Source: Albidovulum sp.
Lineage (GTDB): Bacteria > Pseudomonadota > Alphaproteobacteria > Rhodobacterales > Rhodobacteraceae
DNA length: 64,000 nucleotides
NCBI GenBank assembly: GCA_020637635.1
Contig: JACKKB010000006.1
Span: 62,001-126,000 of the forward strand
Direction: 5' to 3'
Under the pieces are notes generated by a model that was given only the letters and a program-made list of their open reading frames with translations, was not told where the DNA came from and did no database searches. The first letter of the stretch is position 1. Every line of letters begins with the position of its first letter. Of this stretch, positions 34,825 through 43,734 are shown one piece after another. A program made the position numbers and the translations under genes.

Positions 34825-35736
34825 ATGGACTGGGACAAGCTGAGAATATTTCATGCCGTGGCCGACGCCGGGTCTTTGACCCATGCCGGGGAAACGCTGC
34901 ACCTGTCGCAATCGGCGGTCAGCCGACAGATCCGCGCGCTCGAAGAGACGCTGAACGCCACGCTTTTCCACCGCCATGCGCGGGGACTGATTCTGACCGA
35001 GCAGGGCGAGCTTCTGTTCGAGGCGACCGCCTCGATCAACCGCCGGCTGGAGACGGCGGCGGCGCGGATCCGCGACAGTGCGGACGAGGTCTTCGGCGAA
35101 CTCAAGGTGACGACGACGATCGGCTTCGGCACGCTCTGGCTGGCGCCGCGGCTGGTCAAGCTCTACGAGCGCTATCCGGAACTGAAGATCGACCTGATGC
35201 TCGAAGAACGGCTTCTCGACCTGCCGATGCGCGAGGCCGATGTCGCGATCCGCATGAAGGAGCCGAGCCAGGCCGATCTGATCCGGCGCCGGCTGATGAA
35301 CATCCGCATGCGGCTCTACGCGACCGAGGAGTATCTGGCCGGTGCCGGAACGCCGACCCGGCTTGCCGATATCTCCGACTACCGGCTGATTAGCCAGAGC
35401 CCCGCGACCGCCCAGGTCGCGGCAGGGGCCGATCTCGTGCACACGCTGATGGCGAACGACATCCGCTCGACGCTCACCGTCAACAACTATTTCGGCGTGC
35501 TGCAGGCGGTCTTGAACCATATCGGCATCGGCGTGCTGCCCGACTACCTGACCGAGGACTTCCCGAACCTCATCCGGGTGCTGCCGGAAATCGAATCGAC
35601 CGAGGTTCCGGTCTTCCTCGCCTATCCCGAGGAACTGCGCCATTCCAAGCGCGTCTCGGCCTTCCGCGAGTTTGTCATGCAGGAGATCATGTCCTATCGC
35701 AAACGCAAGGTCGAGGAAGACTCACCCATGGGTTGA
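34825..35736 (+). CDS. LysR-family transcriptional regulator
   Basis: A 303-residue regulator. The N-terminal helix-turn-helix is at about 2-60 (L-R-I-F-H-A-V-A-D-A-G-S-L-T-H-A-G, then L-S-Q-S-A-V-S-R-Q-I-R-A-L-E); a LysR substrate-binding domain follows. The start at 34825 has AGGGA upstream; an earlier ATG at 34795 would add 10 residues. Adjacent and divergent to the indolepyruvate oxidoreductase, so it probably controls that gene through the dyads at 34686-34731. The inducer is unknown. Confidence 0.9.
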   Translation: MDWDKLRIFHAVADAGSLTHAGETLHLSQSAVSRQIRALEETLNATLFHRHARGLILTEQGELLFEATASINRRLETAAARIRDSADEVFGELKVTTTIGFGTLWLAPRLVKLYERYPELKIDLMLEERLLDLPMREADVAIRMKEPSQADLIRRRLMNIRMRLYATEEYLAGAGTPTRLADISDYRLISQSPATAQVAAGADLVHTLMANDIRSTLTVNNYFGVLQAVLNHIGIGVLPDYLTEDFPNLIRVLPEIESTEVPVFLAYPEELRHSKRVSAFREFVMQEIMSYRKRKVEEDSPMG

Positions 35737-35825
35737 ACTGCGGCATGTCGGCAACGCATAGCGGCCATGCTGCAGGTGCGTCGTGATTTTGCTTGAACAG
35801 CGCGCACAGCGATCATAAATCGGGC

Positions 35826-35907
35826 TGGAAGGCGATGGTTGAGGTAACTCCAATCGCTTTCTACCTCCCTGTTGGACTAGGGCCGAGCTTGTCTCGGCCT
35901 TTTTTTT
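35826..35907 (+). ncRNA. Candidate small RNA (about 80 nt)
   Basis: The region has its own promoter-like element: CTTGAAC at 35792-35798 and ATCATAAAT at 35812-35820, similar to heat-shock sigma (RpoH-type) promoters. It is followed by a bulged stem (GCGA/TCGC closing TTGAG-GTAA-CTC) at 35832-35857, a single-stranded stretch with CCTCCC at 35864-35869 that could pair with Shine-Dalgarno sequences, and a perfect terminator with eight T. Such CCUCC small RNAs are known in Rhodobacter sphaeroides (CcsR type). It could also be only the LysR 3' UTR; the terminator is real either way. Confidence 0.45.
35881..35907 (+). terminator. Strong rho-independent terminator
   Basis: GGCCGAG, CTTGT loop, CTCGGCC and eight T. 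It is 144 bp after the LysR stop, so it ends either the LysR transcript or a short independent RNA. Confidence 0.92.
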
Positions 35908-35935
35908 CGTCCTCCCGGCAGTCCGACGCCTTCCG

Positions 35936-36234
35936 GTGACCGAGTGGGCCAAGCGCGTTGCTGCGGCCGCGAAGATGCGTTGGCTCCCGCCCGGTCCGCC
36001 AAAGCGCGATGGCGCGCGCATCGGCGCTGCGTGCGGCGCCGGGCTGGCCCTCATGCGCGGCGATCTCGGCACCAGGGACGCGGAACGGCCGATGGTCCGC
36101 GAGGTGTGGGACGAGGCGTTCGGCTCGGCCTCGGCTTCGTCGAGCGCGCCAAGGGCGAGAACGGCCGCCGCGCGGTCAAGACGCTCCACTTGCGACGGCC
36201 CGACCTGCAGCAGCACTTCGTGATGAAGACCTAA
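35936..36234 (+). other. Possible remnant of a small regulator gene in two frames; otherwise no gene in 35908-36357
   Basis: One frame ends with F-V-E-R-A-K-G-E-N-G-R-R-A-V-K-T-L-H-L, which resembles the wing of a MarR-type winged helix; a different frame covers the part just before it (M-V-R-E-V-W-D-E-A-F-G). No single frame has a start, SD and sensible composition throughout. This could be a decayed gene, but the match is short. The rest of the interval up to 36357 holds the promoter and SD region of the next gene. Confidence 0.25.
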
Positions 36235-36357
36235 ATGCCGACGATCGCCGGCCCCGGCGCGGCCTGCATCTTCTGTAGCTGCCACAGAATCGCCCCAAAG
36301 GGCGCGCAGGCTCAACCAGTACGCGAACATGTGCGTCATTTTTCTAAGGAGGGTAGC

Positions 36358-37017
36358 ATGACCAAACGTGTAACTATGCCACTTCTCGGACTGGCCATCT
36401 GGTCGATTTCAGCGGTCAGCTCACTGCCTGCTCAGGCGCTGAACATCGGCGGCGGCCTTTCGCTCGGCGGCGTCGGTGCGGGAGCCAATGTGAACGTGGG
36501 CGGCGGTGGCCTGTCGGCCGGCGCAGGCGTCTCCGCGGGAGGCAGCGGCGGCGTGAACGCCGGCGCAGGCGCCAGCCTCGGCGGAAGCGGCGGCGTGAAT
36601 GCCGGCGTCGGCGCCAGCCTCGGCGGAAGCGGCGGCGTGAATGCCGGCGTCGGCGTAGGCCTCGGCGGAAGCGGCGTGACTGCGGGCGCCACCGTCGGAG
36701 GGACCGGCAGCGTCGACGTCGGTGTGACGACCGCAGGCACAGGGACAACGCTCCAGCCCGTCCCGACGATCGACCCGAACGCCCCGATCCTGTCGAACGA
36801 TCTTCTCGGCAAGATGGTGGTCTCGTCCGATTCCAGGGTGATCGGTCGTGTTTCGGACGTCACGCAGAAATCGGACGAGCTCGTGTTGCGGGTCAGCACC
36901 GCCGAGTCGCTTCATGACCGGGTTCCGGCGGTGCTGCTCAGGTACCGCCAAGCGCCGCGGGTGACGGACGTTCTGCGCCTTCGCCTGACCTACGCCCAGT
37001 TCGCGGCCCAGTTCTAG
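36358..37017 (+). CDS. Secreted glycine-rich repeat protein with a PRC-barrel-like C-terminal domain
   Basis: A 219-residue protein. It has a clear signal peptide (residues 1-27, cleavage after A-Q-A). Residues 28-135 are Gly/Ala/Val/Asn-rich, with three 14-residue repeats G-G-S-G-G-V-N-A-G-V-G-A-S-L at 61-102. The C-terminal 75 residues (L-L-G-K-M-V-V-S-S-D-S-R-V-I-G-R-V-S-D-V) resemble a PRC-barrel. SD AAGGAGG is ideal. I do not know a characterised homologue. The low-complexity part may form an extended cell-surface or periplasmic spacer. Confidence 0.75.
   Translation: MTKRVTMPLLGLAIWSISAVSSLPAQALNIGGGLSLGGVGAGANVNVGGGGLSAGAGVSAGGSGGVNAGAGASLGGSGGVNAGVGASLGGSGGVNAGVGVGLGGSGVTAGATVGGTGSVDVGVTTAGTGTTLQPVPTIDPNAPILSNDLLGKMVVSSDSRVIGRVSDVTQKSDELVLRVSTAESLHDRVPAVLLRYRQAPRVTDVLRLRLTYAQFAAQF
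36538..36663 (+). repeat. Three 42-bp in-frame repeats in the glycine-rich protein gene
   Basis: Three units of 42 bp (14 codons) follow each other at 36538, 36580 and 36622, with only a few base differences between them. A shorter fourth, degenerate unit follows. Confidence 0.85.
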
Positions 37018-37162
37018 CGCCGACACGAGATCGGGCGAAGCGGCATCGGGCGGGGCGTGGCTCCACGCCCTGTCCGAACCGGCCCACAGGGCGCCCTACT
37101 CCGGCCTTCCCTCCCGCGGAGCGAGCCCCTAAAAGCTCTGCGAACGGAAGGGAATCGGCCGC

Positions 37163-39325
37163 ATGCAGGAACCTGAGATAACCGAGGAACTGATTGCCGC
37201 CCACGGGCTGAAGCCCGACGAATATGCGCGCATCCTCGAGATCATCGGCCGGGTGCCGACCTTCACCGAGCTTGGCATCTTCTCGGCAATGTGGAACGAG
37301 CATTGTTCCTACAAGTCCTCGAAGAAGTGGCTCCGCACCCTGCCCACGACCGGCCCCCAGGTGATCTGCGGGCCAGGCGAGAATGCGGGCGTCGTCGATA
37401 TCGGCGACGGGCAGGCGGTCGTCTTCAAGATGGAAAGCCACAACCACCCCTCCTATATCGAGCCGCATCAGGGCGCGGCGACCGGCGTGGGCGGCATCCT
37501 GCGCGACGTCTTCACCATGGGCGCGCGGCCCGTCGCGGCAATGGATTCGCTGTCCTTCGGCCTGCCCTCGCATCCCAGGACCGTGCATCTGGTCAAGGGC
37601 GTGGTCGAGGGTGTCGGCAGCTACGGCAACTGTTTCGGCGTGCCGAACGTCGGCGGCGAGGTCCGGTTTCACGCCGCCTACAACGGCAACTGCCTGGTCA
37701 ACGCCTTCGCGGCCGGTCTCGCCGATGCCGACAGGATCTTCTACTCCGCCGCCTCGGGCGTCGGCATGCCGGTCGTCTACCTCGGCGCCAAGACCGGCCG
37801 CGATGGCGTCGGCGGCGCGACGATGGCCAGCGCGGAATTCGACGACACCATCGAGGAAAAGCGCCCGACCGTTCAGGTGGGCGACCCCTTCACCGAAAAG
37901 CGCCTCCTGGAGGCCTGCCTGGAACTGATGGCGTCCGACAGCGTGATCTCCATTCAGGACATGGGGGCCGCGGGCCTCACCTGCTCGGCCGTGGAGATGG
38001 GCGACAAGGGCAGGCTCGGCATCCGGCTCGACCTCGACCGGGTGCCGTGCCGCGAAAAGGGCATGACCGCCTACGAGATGATGCTGTCGGAATCCCAGGA
38101 ACGGATGCTGATGGTCCTCAAGCCGGAAAAGGAGGCCGTGGCCCGCGCCATCTTCGAGAAATGGGATCTCGATTTCGCCATCGTCGGCGAAACCATCGTC
38201 GAGGACCGGTTCCTGATCATCCATGGCAACGAGACCAAGGCCGACCTGCCGCTCAGCAAACTGTCGAGCACCGCGCCGGAATACGACCGCCCGTGGGTGG
38301 CGACGCCGCCGGCCGCGCCGCTTGGCGAGGTGCCGGCCATCGACCCTGTCGAGGGGCTGAAGGCGCTGATCGGCAGCCCCAACCACGCCCACAAGGCCTG
38401 GGTCTGGGAACAGTACGACACGATGGTCATGGCCGACACCGTGCGCCTGCCGGGCCTCGGCGCGGGCGTGGTGCGTGTTCACGGAACGGAAAAGGCGCTC
38501 GCCTTCACCTCGGACGTGACCCCGCGCTACGTGAAGGCCAACCCGTTCGAGGGCGGCAAACAGGCGGTGGCCGAAGCCTGGCGCAACCTCACGGCGGTCG
38601 GCGCCACGCCGCTCGCCGCGACCGACAACCTCAATTTCGGCAACCCCGAAAAACCCGAGATCATGGGCCAGTTCGTCGGCGCCGTGAAAGGCATCGGCGA
38701 GGCCTGCACGGCCCTTGCCATGCCGATCGTGTCGGGCAACGTCTCGCTCTACAACGAAACCGACGGCAAGGGCATCCTGCCCACACCGACCATCGGCGCG
38801 GTGGGCCTGCTGAAATCGCTCGACGAGCTCATCGCGGGGCAACCGGCCGAGGGCGACCTCGCCGTGGTCATCGGCGAAACGCGCGGCCATCTCGGCCAGT
38901 CGGCGCTCCTCGCCGAGGCCTTCGGCCGCGAAGAGGGCGACGCGCCCGCCGTCGATCTCGCCGCCGAGCGGCGCAACGGCGATTTCCTCCGCCAAAACCG
39001 CGCGCTCCTCGGTGCCGCGACCGACCTCTCGGACGGCGGGCTCGCGCTTGCCGCCTTCGAGATGGCCGAGGCGGCCGGGATCGGCGTCGCGCTCGACAGC
39101 GGCGATATCGGCCAGCTCTTCGGCGAGGATCAGGCACGCTATCTGGTGGCCGTCGCGCCCGCCAGGCTCGAGGCCCTCCTGACTGCCGCCGCCGCCGCCG
39201 GGGTTGCGGTCTCCCGCGTGGGCCGGTTCGGCGGCAAGACGGTGCGTCTCGGCGCCGCCTCGGCGCCCCTGGCCGAGCTCTCGCGGCTCTATCGGACCGC
39301 CTTCGCCGCCGCGGTTGCGGGCTGA
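37163..39325 (+). CDS. purL: Phosphoribosylformylglycinamidine synthase subunit PurL
   Basis: A 720-residue small-type PurL, catalytic subunit of FGAM synthase, fourth step of purine synthesis. Seen: the M-W-N-E-H-C-S-Y-K motif at about 44-52, the ATP-binding G-P-G-E-N-A-G and M-E-S-H-N-H-P segments, and the duplicated AIRS-like domains with N-L-N-F-G-N-P. It needs the partners PurQ and PurS, which are not in this window. ATG at 37163 after an AAGGGAA site. Confidence 0.97.
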   Translation: MQEPEITEELIAAHGLKPDEYARILEIIGRVPTFTELGIFSAMWNEHCSYKSSKKWLRTLPTTGPQVICGPGENAGVVDIGDGQAVVFKMESHNHPSYIEPHQGAATGVGGILRDVFTMGARPVAAMDSLSFGLPSHPRTVHLVKGVVEGVGSYGNCFGVPNVGGEVRFHAAYNGNCLVNAFAAGLADADRIFYSAASGVGMPVVYLGAKTGRDGVGGATMASAEFDDTIEEKRPTVQVGDPFTEKRLLEACLELMASDSVISIQDMGAAGLTCSAVEMGDKGRLGIRLDLDRVPCREKGMTAYEMMLSESQERMLMVLKPEKEAVARAIFEKWDLDFAIVGETIVEDRFLIIHGNETKADLPLSKLSSTAPEYDRPWVATPPAAPLGEVPAIDPVEGLKALIGSPNHAHKAWVWEQYDTMVMADTVRLPGLGAGVVRVHGTEKALAFTSDVTPRYVKANPFEGGKQAVAEAWRNLTAVGATPLAATDNLNFGNPEKPEIMGQFVGAVKGIGEACTALAMPIVSGNVSLYNETDGKGILPTPTIGAVGLLKSLDELIAGQPAEGDLAVVIGETRGHLGQSALLAEAFGREEGDAPAVDLAAERRNGDFLRQNRALLGAATDLSDGGLALAAFEMAEAAGIGVALDSGDIGQLFGEDQARYLVAVAPARLEALLTAAAAAGVAVSRVGRFGGKTVRLGAASAPLAELSRLYRTAFAAAVAG

Positions 39326-39373
39326 GGCCGCACGACATGCGCGCCCGTCCGGCCCGCAGGCCACCCCGCCCGC

Positions 39374-39408
39374 GGGCCGGACCCCGGCCCGGCCTCAGGG
39401 ACCCTGAG
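39374..39408 (+). terminator. Two consecutive hairpins after purL, possible terminator
   Basis: GGGCCGG-ACC-CCGGCCC at 39374-39390 and CTCAGG-GAC-CCTGAG at 39394-39408. Both are perfect but neither has a T-run. Confidence 0.4.
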
Positions 39409-39442
39409 CGCGTGCCCGGGCAGCCTCCGGGGGCGCCCGCAG

Positions 39443-39475
39443 GCCTCTTCGTTGCCCAAATACCCCCGCCGGAGG
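39443..39475 (-). repeat. Second copy of the TATTTG intergenic motif
   Basis: On the minus strand it reads GGCGGGGGTATTTGGGCAACG..., close to the TATTTGCGAACAGATGAAAG motif on the plus strand at 17962-17986. It lies upstream of bolA in a gene gap. No gene is supported in 39326-39551. Confidence 0.45.
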
Positions 39476-39551
39476 CGTCCCGCCGCGGCGCCGCGCCACC
39501 TTGCGGCGGCACGCGGCAGGGCCTAGGTTGACATCAAGACAGGAGATACCC

Positions 39552-39788
39552 ATGCCGATCAGCGCCGAAGAAATCGAGATCCTCTTGCGCGAGAGCTTTC
39601 CGCAGGCACGGATCCAGGTCGATGGCGACGATGGCGCGCATTTCGCGGCTCTGGTCGAGGACGAGAGTTTCCGCGGCATGAACCGCGTCCAGCAACAACG
39701 CGCGGTCTATGCCGCGCTCAAGGGAAAGATGGACGGCGCGCAGGGCGAATTGCACGCGCTTGCGCTGACCACGAAGGCACCGGAGTGA
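39552..39788 (+). CDS. bolA: BolA-family protein
   Basis: A 78-residue BolA/IbaG-type protein. Seen: the H-F-A-A-L-V-E-D motif with the Fe-S ligand histidine near residue 29, then R-V-Q-Q-Q-R-A-V-Y-A-A-L. BolA proteins bind a [2Fe-2S] cluster together with a monothiol glutaredoxin; that partner (grxD) starts 4 bp after its stop, so the pair is an operon. AGGAGA precedes the ATG. Confidence 0.93.
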   Translation: MPISAEEIEILLRESFPQARIQVDGDDGAHFAALVEDESFRGMNRVQQQRAVYAALKGKMDGAQGELHALALTTKAPE

Positions 39789-39792
39789 AGCC

Positions 39793-40158
39793 ATGACCAC
39801 CACTGCAAAAGACCTGATCCGTGACACCGTCACGGCCAACGACGTCGTTCTCTACATGAAGGGGACCAAGGCGATGCCCCAATGCGGCTTTTCGAGCCGC
39901 GTCGCCGGCGTCCTCAACTTCATGGGCGTCAGCTATGTCGACGTGAACGTGCTTGCCGACGCCGACATCCGCCAGGGGATCAAGGATTTCTCCGACTGGC
40001 CGACGATCCCGCAGCTCTACGTGAAGGGCGAATTCGTCGGCGGCTGCGACATCATCACCGAGATGACGCTCTCGGGCGAGCTCGACCAGCTCTTCGACGC
40101 CAAGGGCATCGCCTATGACAAGGCTGCCGCCGAACAGATCCGGGCCGCCAACGCCTGA
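39793..40158 (+). CDS. grxD: Monothiol glutaredoxin, Grx4 type
   Basis: A 121-residue monothiol glutaredoxin with the C-G-F-S active site (Cys31) and the W-P-T-I-P-Q-L-Y and G-G-C-D motifs used to bind glutathione. It carries [2Fe-2S] clusters between scaffold and client proteins, forming a heterodimer with BolA. Operon with bolA. Confidence 0.96.
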   Translation: MTTTAKDLIRDTVTANDVVLYMKGTKAMPQCGFSSRVAGVLNFMGVSYVDVNVLADADIRQGIKDFSDWPTIPQLYVKGEFVGGCDIITEMTLSGELDQLFDAKGIAYDKAAAEQIRAANA

Positions 40159-40183
40159 GCCGGTCGGCCCGCCGGAACCGGGC

Positions 40184-40525
40184 TCAGCCCGCCACCCTGC
40201 AGGCGCCGTAGAGCGTGACCTCCTGCGAGGTCGCGCCGTCGGCCCATGACAGCGTCGCCTCGTCGCCCTTGGTCCAGAAGACATAGCCCGACCCGTCCGA
40301 CGGCCAGGCATAGCGCGCGCCCGAGCCGGAAACCGCCTGCGGCAAGGCGATCTGCCGCCCTTCGACGGTGAGAACCGCGACCGACCCGTCCGCGGCAATC
40401 ACGAAGGTCACGGGGATTTCGACACCGCGTTCGCAGCGAAAGGTGATGCCGATCACCTCCGGCGCCGCGCAGGCCGGCGCCGCCGCCGCAAGCGCCGCGA
40501 CGAGCACGGCGGGCCCGCGGATCAT
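40184..40525 (-). CDS. MliC-like periplasmic lysozyme-inhibitor family protein
   Basis: A 113-residue secreted protein with a signal peptide at 1-20 (cleavage near A-C-A-A). The MliC-like core shows F-R-C-E-R-G-V-E-I-P-V-T, E-G-R-Q-I-A-L-P-Q-A-V-S-G-S-G-A-R-Y and a final C-x-V pairing Cys30 with the C-terminal Cys109. MliC-type proteins inhibit c-type lysozyme. There is no lipobox, so it is the soluble form. Its ATG overlaps the zapA stop (ATGA). Confidence 0.8.
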   Translation of the reverse strand: MIRGPAVLVAALAAAAPACAAPEVIGITFRCERGVEIPVTFVIAADGSVAVLTVEGRQIALPQAVSGSGARYAWPSDGSGYVFWTKGDEATLSWADGATSQEVTLYGACRVAG

Positions 40526-40905
40526 GAGGCGAGGCGCTCTTCGAGCCGGGCGGCGATGGCCTCGGTCCGGGCGGCGATCTCGGCGAAGGTCTCGGTCACG
40601 ACCTCGGGGATCACCGGCACCTCGACCCGCTCGGGGTTGGCACGCGCGTTGGCCGCGACCCGCTCGGCCACCACCGCACGCTCCTCGGCGGCGCGCAGCT
40701 GGTCCTCGAGCCCGGCGGCCTTGTCGGCCAGCATGAGCCCGGCCATGAGCAGCATCCGCGCCTCGGGGATGCGGCCGATCTGACCGACGAGCACGCGCGC
40801 CTCGTTGTCGAGCAGCTTGGCGGCGGAATGCAGGAAATGCTCCTCGCCCGGCTGGCAGGAAACGTCGAACTCGCGGCCGCCGATGGCTATCTTCACGTCG
40901 GGCAT
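40522..40905 (-). CDS. zapA: Cell division protein ZapA
   Basis: A 127-residue ZapA. Seen: the N-terminal strand V-K-I-A-I-G-G-R-E-F-D-V-S-C, the L-D-N-E-A-R helix at about 32-37, and a C-terminal coiled coil with E-E-R-A. It binds FtsZ and stabilises the Z ring. Longer than E. coli ZapA (109). It follows the coiled-coil gene with a TGATG overlap, the same gene order as Caulobacter zauP-zapA. Confidence 0.93.
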   Translation of the reverse strand: MPDVKIAIGGREFDVSCQPGEEHFLHSAAKLLDNEARVLVGQIGRIPEARMLLMAGLMLADKAAGLEDQLRAAEERAVVAERVAANARANPERVEVPVIPEVVTETFAEIAARTEAIAARLEERLAS

Positions 40906-41381
40906 CAGGCCACCTCCTCGATCAGCGGGCGCAGTTCCGAAAGGATCTCGTCAAGCTCCGCGACTTCGGCGGCGCGCGCGGCGCGCAGGGCATCAAGCTC
41001 GGACATCATCGCGCGATTGATGAGATGCGGCTCGGCAACGCCCGCCTCGGCGGAGGCGGCGAGCGCGCGATTGGTCTCGGTCAGTTCGATGTTGAGCCGC
41101 TTCAGCCGCTGCAGCTCCTGGCCATTGGCATCGAGCTGAGCGCTCAGATGGGCGACCTTCTGTTCCAGCGACGCGACCATGCGTTCCTGCTTGTCCTTGA
41201 TCGCGCGGACCCGTTCGTTGAGCTGCGCATTCGCCGTCCGTTCGGCTTCGAGCGCTTCGGTCAGCGCGGCCGAGGCGTCGCCCCCTGCCGGTGCCGCAGC
41301 CGGACCGGCCTGGTCCAGTGCCGCTCCGATCCGCGCGAGCGCGGCCGAAATGCGGCGTTCGAACTCGGTAATGTCACTCAT
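40905..41381 (-). CDS. Coiled-coil protein upstream of zapA (ZauP-like)
   Basis: A 158-residue protein with a long heptad-rich coiled coil at about 52-120 (Glu/Ala/Gln/Leu-rich) and conserved tail [13 protein letters not shown]. In Caulobacter crescentus the coiled-coil protein ZauP, encoded next to zapA, focuses the Z ring together with ZapA. The same layout and coiled-coil character make this its counterpart by inference; sequence identity was not measured. The stop overlaps the zapA start by one base (TGATG). Confidence 0.7.
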   Translation of the reverse strand: MSDITEFERRISAALARIGAALDQAGPAAAPAGGDASAALTEALEAERTANAQLNERVRAIKDKQERMVASLEQKVAHLSAQLDANGQELQRLKRLNIELTETNRALAASAEAGVAEPHLINRAMMSELDALRAARAAEVAELDEILSELRPLIEEVA

Positions 41382-41608
41382 GTGCAGTCCCCACCGGTTT
41401 TTGTCCAGCGCGCAGTCGGTTCTGCGCAAGGCGTGGGGATCTTGCGACAGCGCGCACCGGCGAATCGGCGGCCCCCACGGCCAGGGCAAAGTCTAGACCA
41501 AAGCCGGTGGGCAATGCTTCCCCTTTCGCAAAACCGCCGCCCGACGCGCTTGATCTTGCCCGGCAGGCTGCTATCAAGCCGCAACCGTCGCCAAAGGAAG
41601 GACAAGCC

Positions 41609-43627
41609 GTGGATATTGCAACCCTGCGTTCGCACCACCCCGATCACTGGGCCAGGGCCTGCGCCATCCGTGCGCTGGCCATGGACGCGGTTCAGGCAGC
41701 CAGTTCCGGGCATCCGGGAATGCCGATGGGCATGGCCGATGTCGCGACGGTGCTCTTCGGAAAGCATCTGAAGTTCGATGCATCGGCGCCGAAATGGGCC
41801 GACCGGGACCGCTTCATCCTCTCCGCCGGGCACGGCTCGATGCTGATCTATGCGCTCCTCTACCTCACCGGCTACAAGGACGTCACGCTCGACCAGATCC
41901 GCGCCTTCCGCCAGTGGGGTTCGATCACCGCCGGGCACCCGGAATACGGCCATGTCTCCGGCGTCGAGACGACGACCGGCCCCCTCGGTCAGGGCATCTC
42001 GAACGCCGTCGGCTTCGCCATCGCCGAGGAATCGCTGCGCGCCCGTTTCGGCGCCGGGATCGTCGATCACCACACCTGGGTCATCGCCGGTGACGGCTGC
42101 CTGATGGAGGGCATCAGCCACGAGGCGATCGGGCTCGCCGGGATGCAGAAGCTCTCGAAACTCATCGTTCTTTGGGACAACAACGACATCTCGATCGACG
42201 GCAGGATCGGCCTGTCCGACATCACCGACCAGCGCGCCCGGTTCGCCGCGGCCGGCTGGACGGTGCTGCATTGCGACGGCCACGACCCCGTCGACATCGA
42301 CCGGGCGATGAGCGCGGCGAAGACCTCGGACCGGCCGGTGCTCATCGACTGCAAGACTCATATCGGCTTCGGCAGCCCCAGGAAGCAGGACACCGCCGGC
42401 GCCCATGGCTCGCCGCTTGGCGCCGAGGAGATCAAGGCGGTGAAGGAGATCTACGGCTGGCCGCACGGCGCCTTCGACATCCCCGCCGACATCCTCGACG
42501 CCTGGCGCAGGACCGGCGCGCGGGGCGCGGCGGAGCGCAAGGCGTGGGAAGGCCGCCTGAACGGCCTCTCCGCCGCGAAGAAGGCGGAGTTCGCGCGTCA
42601 GACGGGCCTTGAGGCGCCGAAGAAGCTGGCCGCGACGATCCGGGCGCTGAAACGGCAGGGTTCGGAAGCGCAGCCCAAGGTCGCGACGCGCAAGGCCTCG
42701 GAAATGGTGCTCGAGGTAATCAACCCGGTGATGCCCGAGACGATCGGAGGCTCGGCCGACCTGACCGGATCGAACAACACCAGGACCGGCGATCTCGGCA
42801 TCTTCGACGCCTCGAACCGCAAGGGCCGCTATATCCACTACGGCATCCGCGAACACGGCATGGCGGCGGCGATGAACGGCATGGCGCTGCACGGCGGCGT
42901 GCGCCCCTACGGCGGCACCTTCCTGTGCTTCACCGACTACGCGCGCGGTGCGATGCGGCTTTCGGCGCTGATGGGAGTGCCGACCGTCTATGTGATGACG
43001 CATGACAGCATCGGCCTTGGCGAGGACGGGCCGACCCATCAGCCGGTCGAGCATCTCGCCATCTGCCGCGCGACGCCCAACACCTGGACCTTCCGGCCCG
43101 CCGACCTGATCGAGACCGCCGAGGCCTGGGAACTGGCGCTGACCTCGGAAAGGACGCCCTCGGTGCTGGCGCTCAGCCGGCAGAACCTGCCGACGGTGCG
43201 GACGCAGCATGCCGGGCGCAACCTGACCGCGCAGGGCGCCTATGTCCTGCGCGAGGCCGAGGGCAAGCGCCGGGCGATCCTGATGGCCACCGGATCAGAG
43301 GTCGAGATCGCGCTGAAGGCACGCGAGATGCTGCAGGAAAAGGGCATCGGAACGCGCGTCGTCTCGATGCCCTGCATGGAGCTTTTCGCAGCCCAGCCAG
43401 AGGCTTACCGCAAGAAGATCCTGCCTGCCGGGCCGGTACGGGTCGCCGTCGAGGCCGCCGTGCGGCAGCCCTGGGACCGCTGGCTTCTGGGCGAGCGCGG
43501 GCGCGAGGCCAAGGCCGGCTTCGTCGGCATGACGGGCTTCGGCGCCTCGGCCCCGGCCGAGCGGCTCTATGCCGAATTCGGCATCACCGCCGAGGCCGTC
43601 GTCGCGCAGGTGAGCGGAATGCTCTGA
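41609..43627 (+). CDS. tkt: Transketolase
   Basis: A 672-residue thiamine-diphosphate enzyme of the pentose-phosphate pathway and Calvin cycle. Seen: [12 protein letters not shown] near residue 27, [12 protein letters not shown] at about 113-124, the TPP motif G-D-G-C-L-M-E-G at about 152-159, and the [15 protein letters not shown] motif in the second domain. The start is a GTG with AAGGAAGGA 8 nt upstream. The intergenic region to the convergent DUF808 gene is entirely short tandem repeats. Confidence 0.96.
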   Translation: MDIATLRSHHPDHWARACAIRALAMDAVQAASSGHPGMPMGMADVATVLFGKHLKFDASAPKWADRDRFILSAGHGSMLIYALLYLTGYKDVTLDQIRAFRQWGSITAGHPEYGHVSGVETTTGPLGQGISNAVGFAIAEESLRARFGAGIVDHHTWVIAGDGCLMEGISHEAIGLAGMQKLSKLIVLWDNNDISIDGRIGLSDITDQRARFAAAGWTVLHCDGHDPVDIDRAMSAAKTSDRPVLIDCKTHIGFGSPRKQDTAGAHGSPLGAEEIKAVKEIYGWPHGAFDIPADILDAWRRTGARGAAERKAWEGRLNGLSAAKKAEFARQTGLEAPKKLAATIRALKRQGSEAQPKVATRKASEMVLEVINPVMPETIGGSADLTGSNNTRTGDLGIFDASNRKGRYIHYGIREHGMAAAMNGMALHGGVRPYGGTFLCFTDYARGAMRLSALMGVPTVYVMTHDSIGLGEDGPTHQPVEHLAICRATPNTWTFRPADLIETAEAWELALTSERTPSVLALSRQNLPTVRTQHAGRNLTAQGAYVLREAEGKRRAILMATGSEVEIALKAREMLQEKGIGTRVVSMPCMELFAAQPEAYRKKILPAGPVRVAVEAAVRQPWDRWLLGERGREAKAGFVGMTGFGASAPAERLYAEFGITAEAVVAQVSGML

Positions 43628-43630
43628 CGT

Positions 43631-43730
43631 CGGTCCCGGTCTGGCGGTCCCGGTCTGGCGGTCCCTGTCGGGCGGTCCCTGTCTGGCGGACCCTGTCTGG
43701 CGGGCGTTGGCGGGGCGGGCGTTGGCGGGG
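43631..43730. repeat. Tandem repeats filling the tkt-DUF808 gap: five 14-bp units then two 15-bp units
   Basis: Units at 43631, 43645, 43659, 43673 and 43687 share the 14-bp pattern CGGTCCCGGTCTGG with a few changes. Two perfect 15-bp units CGGGCGTTGGCGGGG follow at 43701 and 43716. The tract starts 3 bp after the tkt stop and ends 4 bp before the DUF808 stop. Confidence 0.9.
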
Positions 43731-43734
43731 CGGG

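Noticed and set aside
36235..36357. A separate short coding region before the glycine-rich protein gene
   Set aside because: Only frames without SD and with stop-rich alternatives were seen; this stretch is most simply the leader of the gene at 36358.
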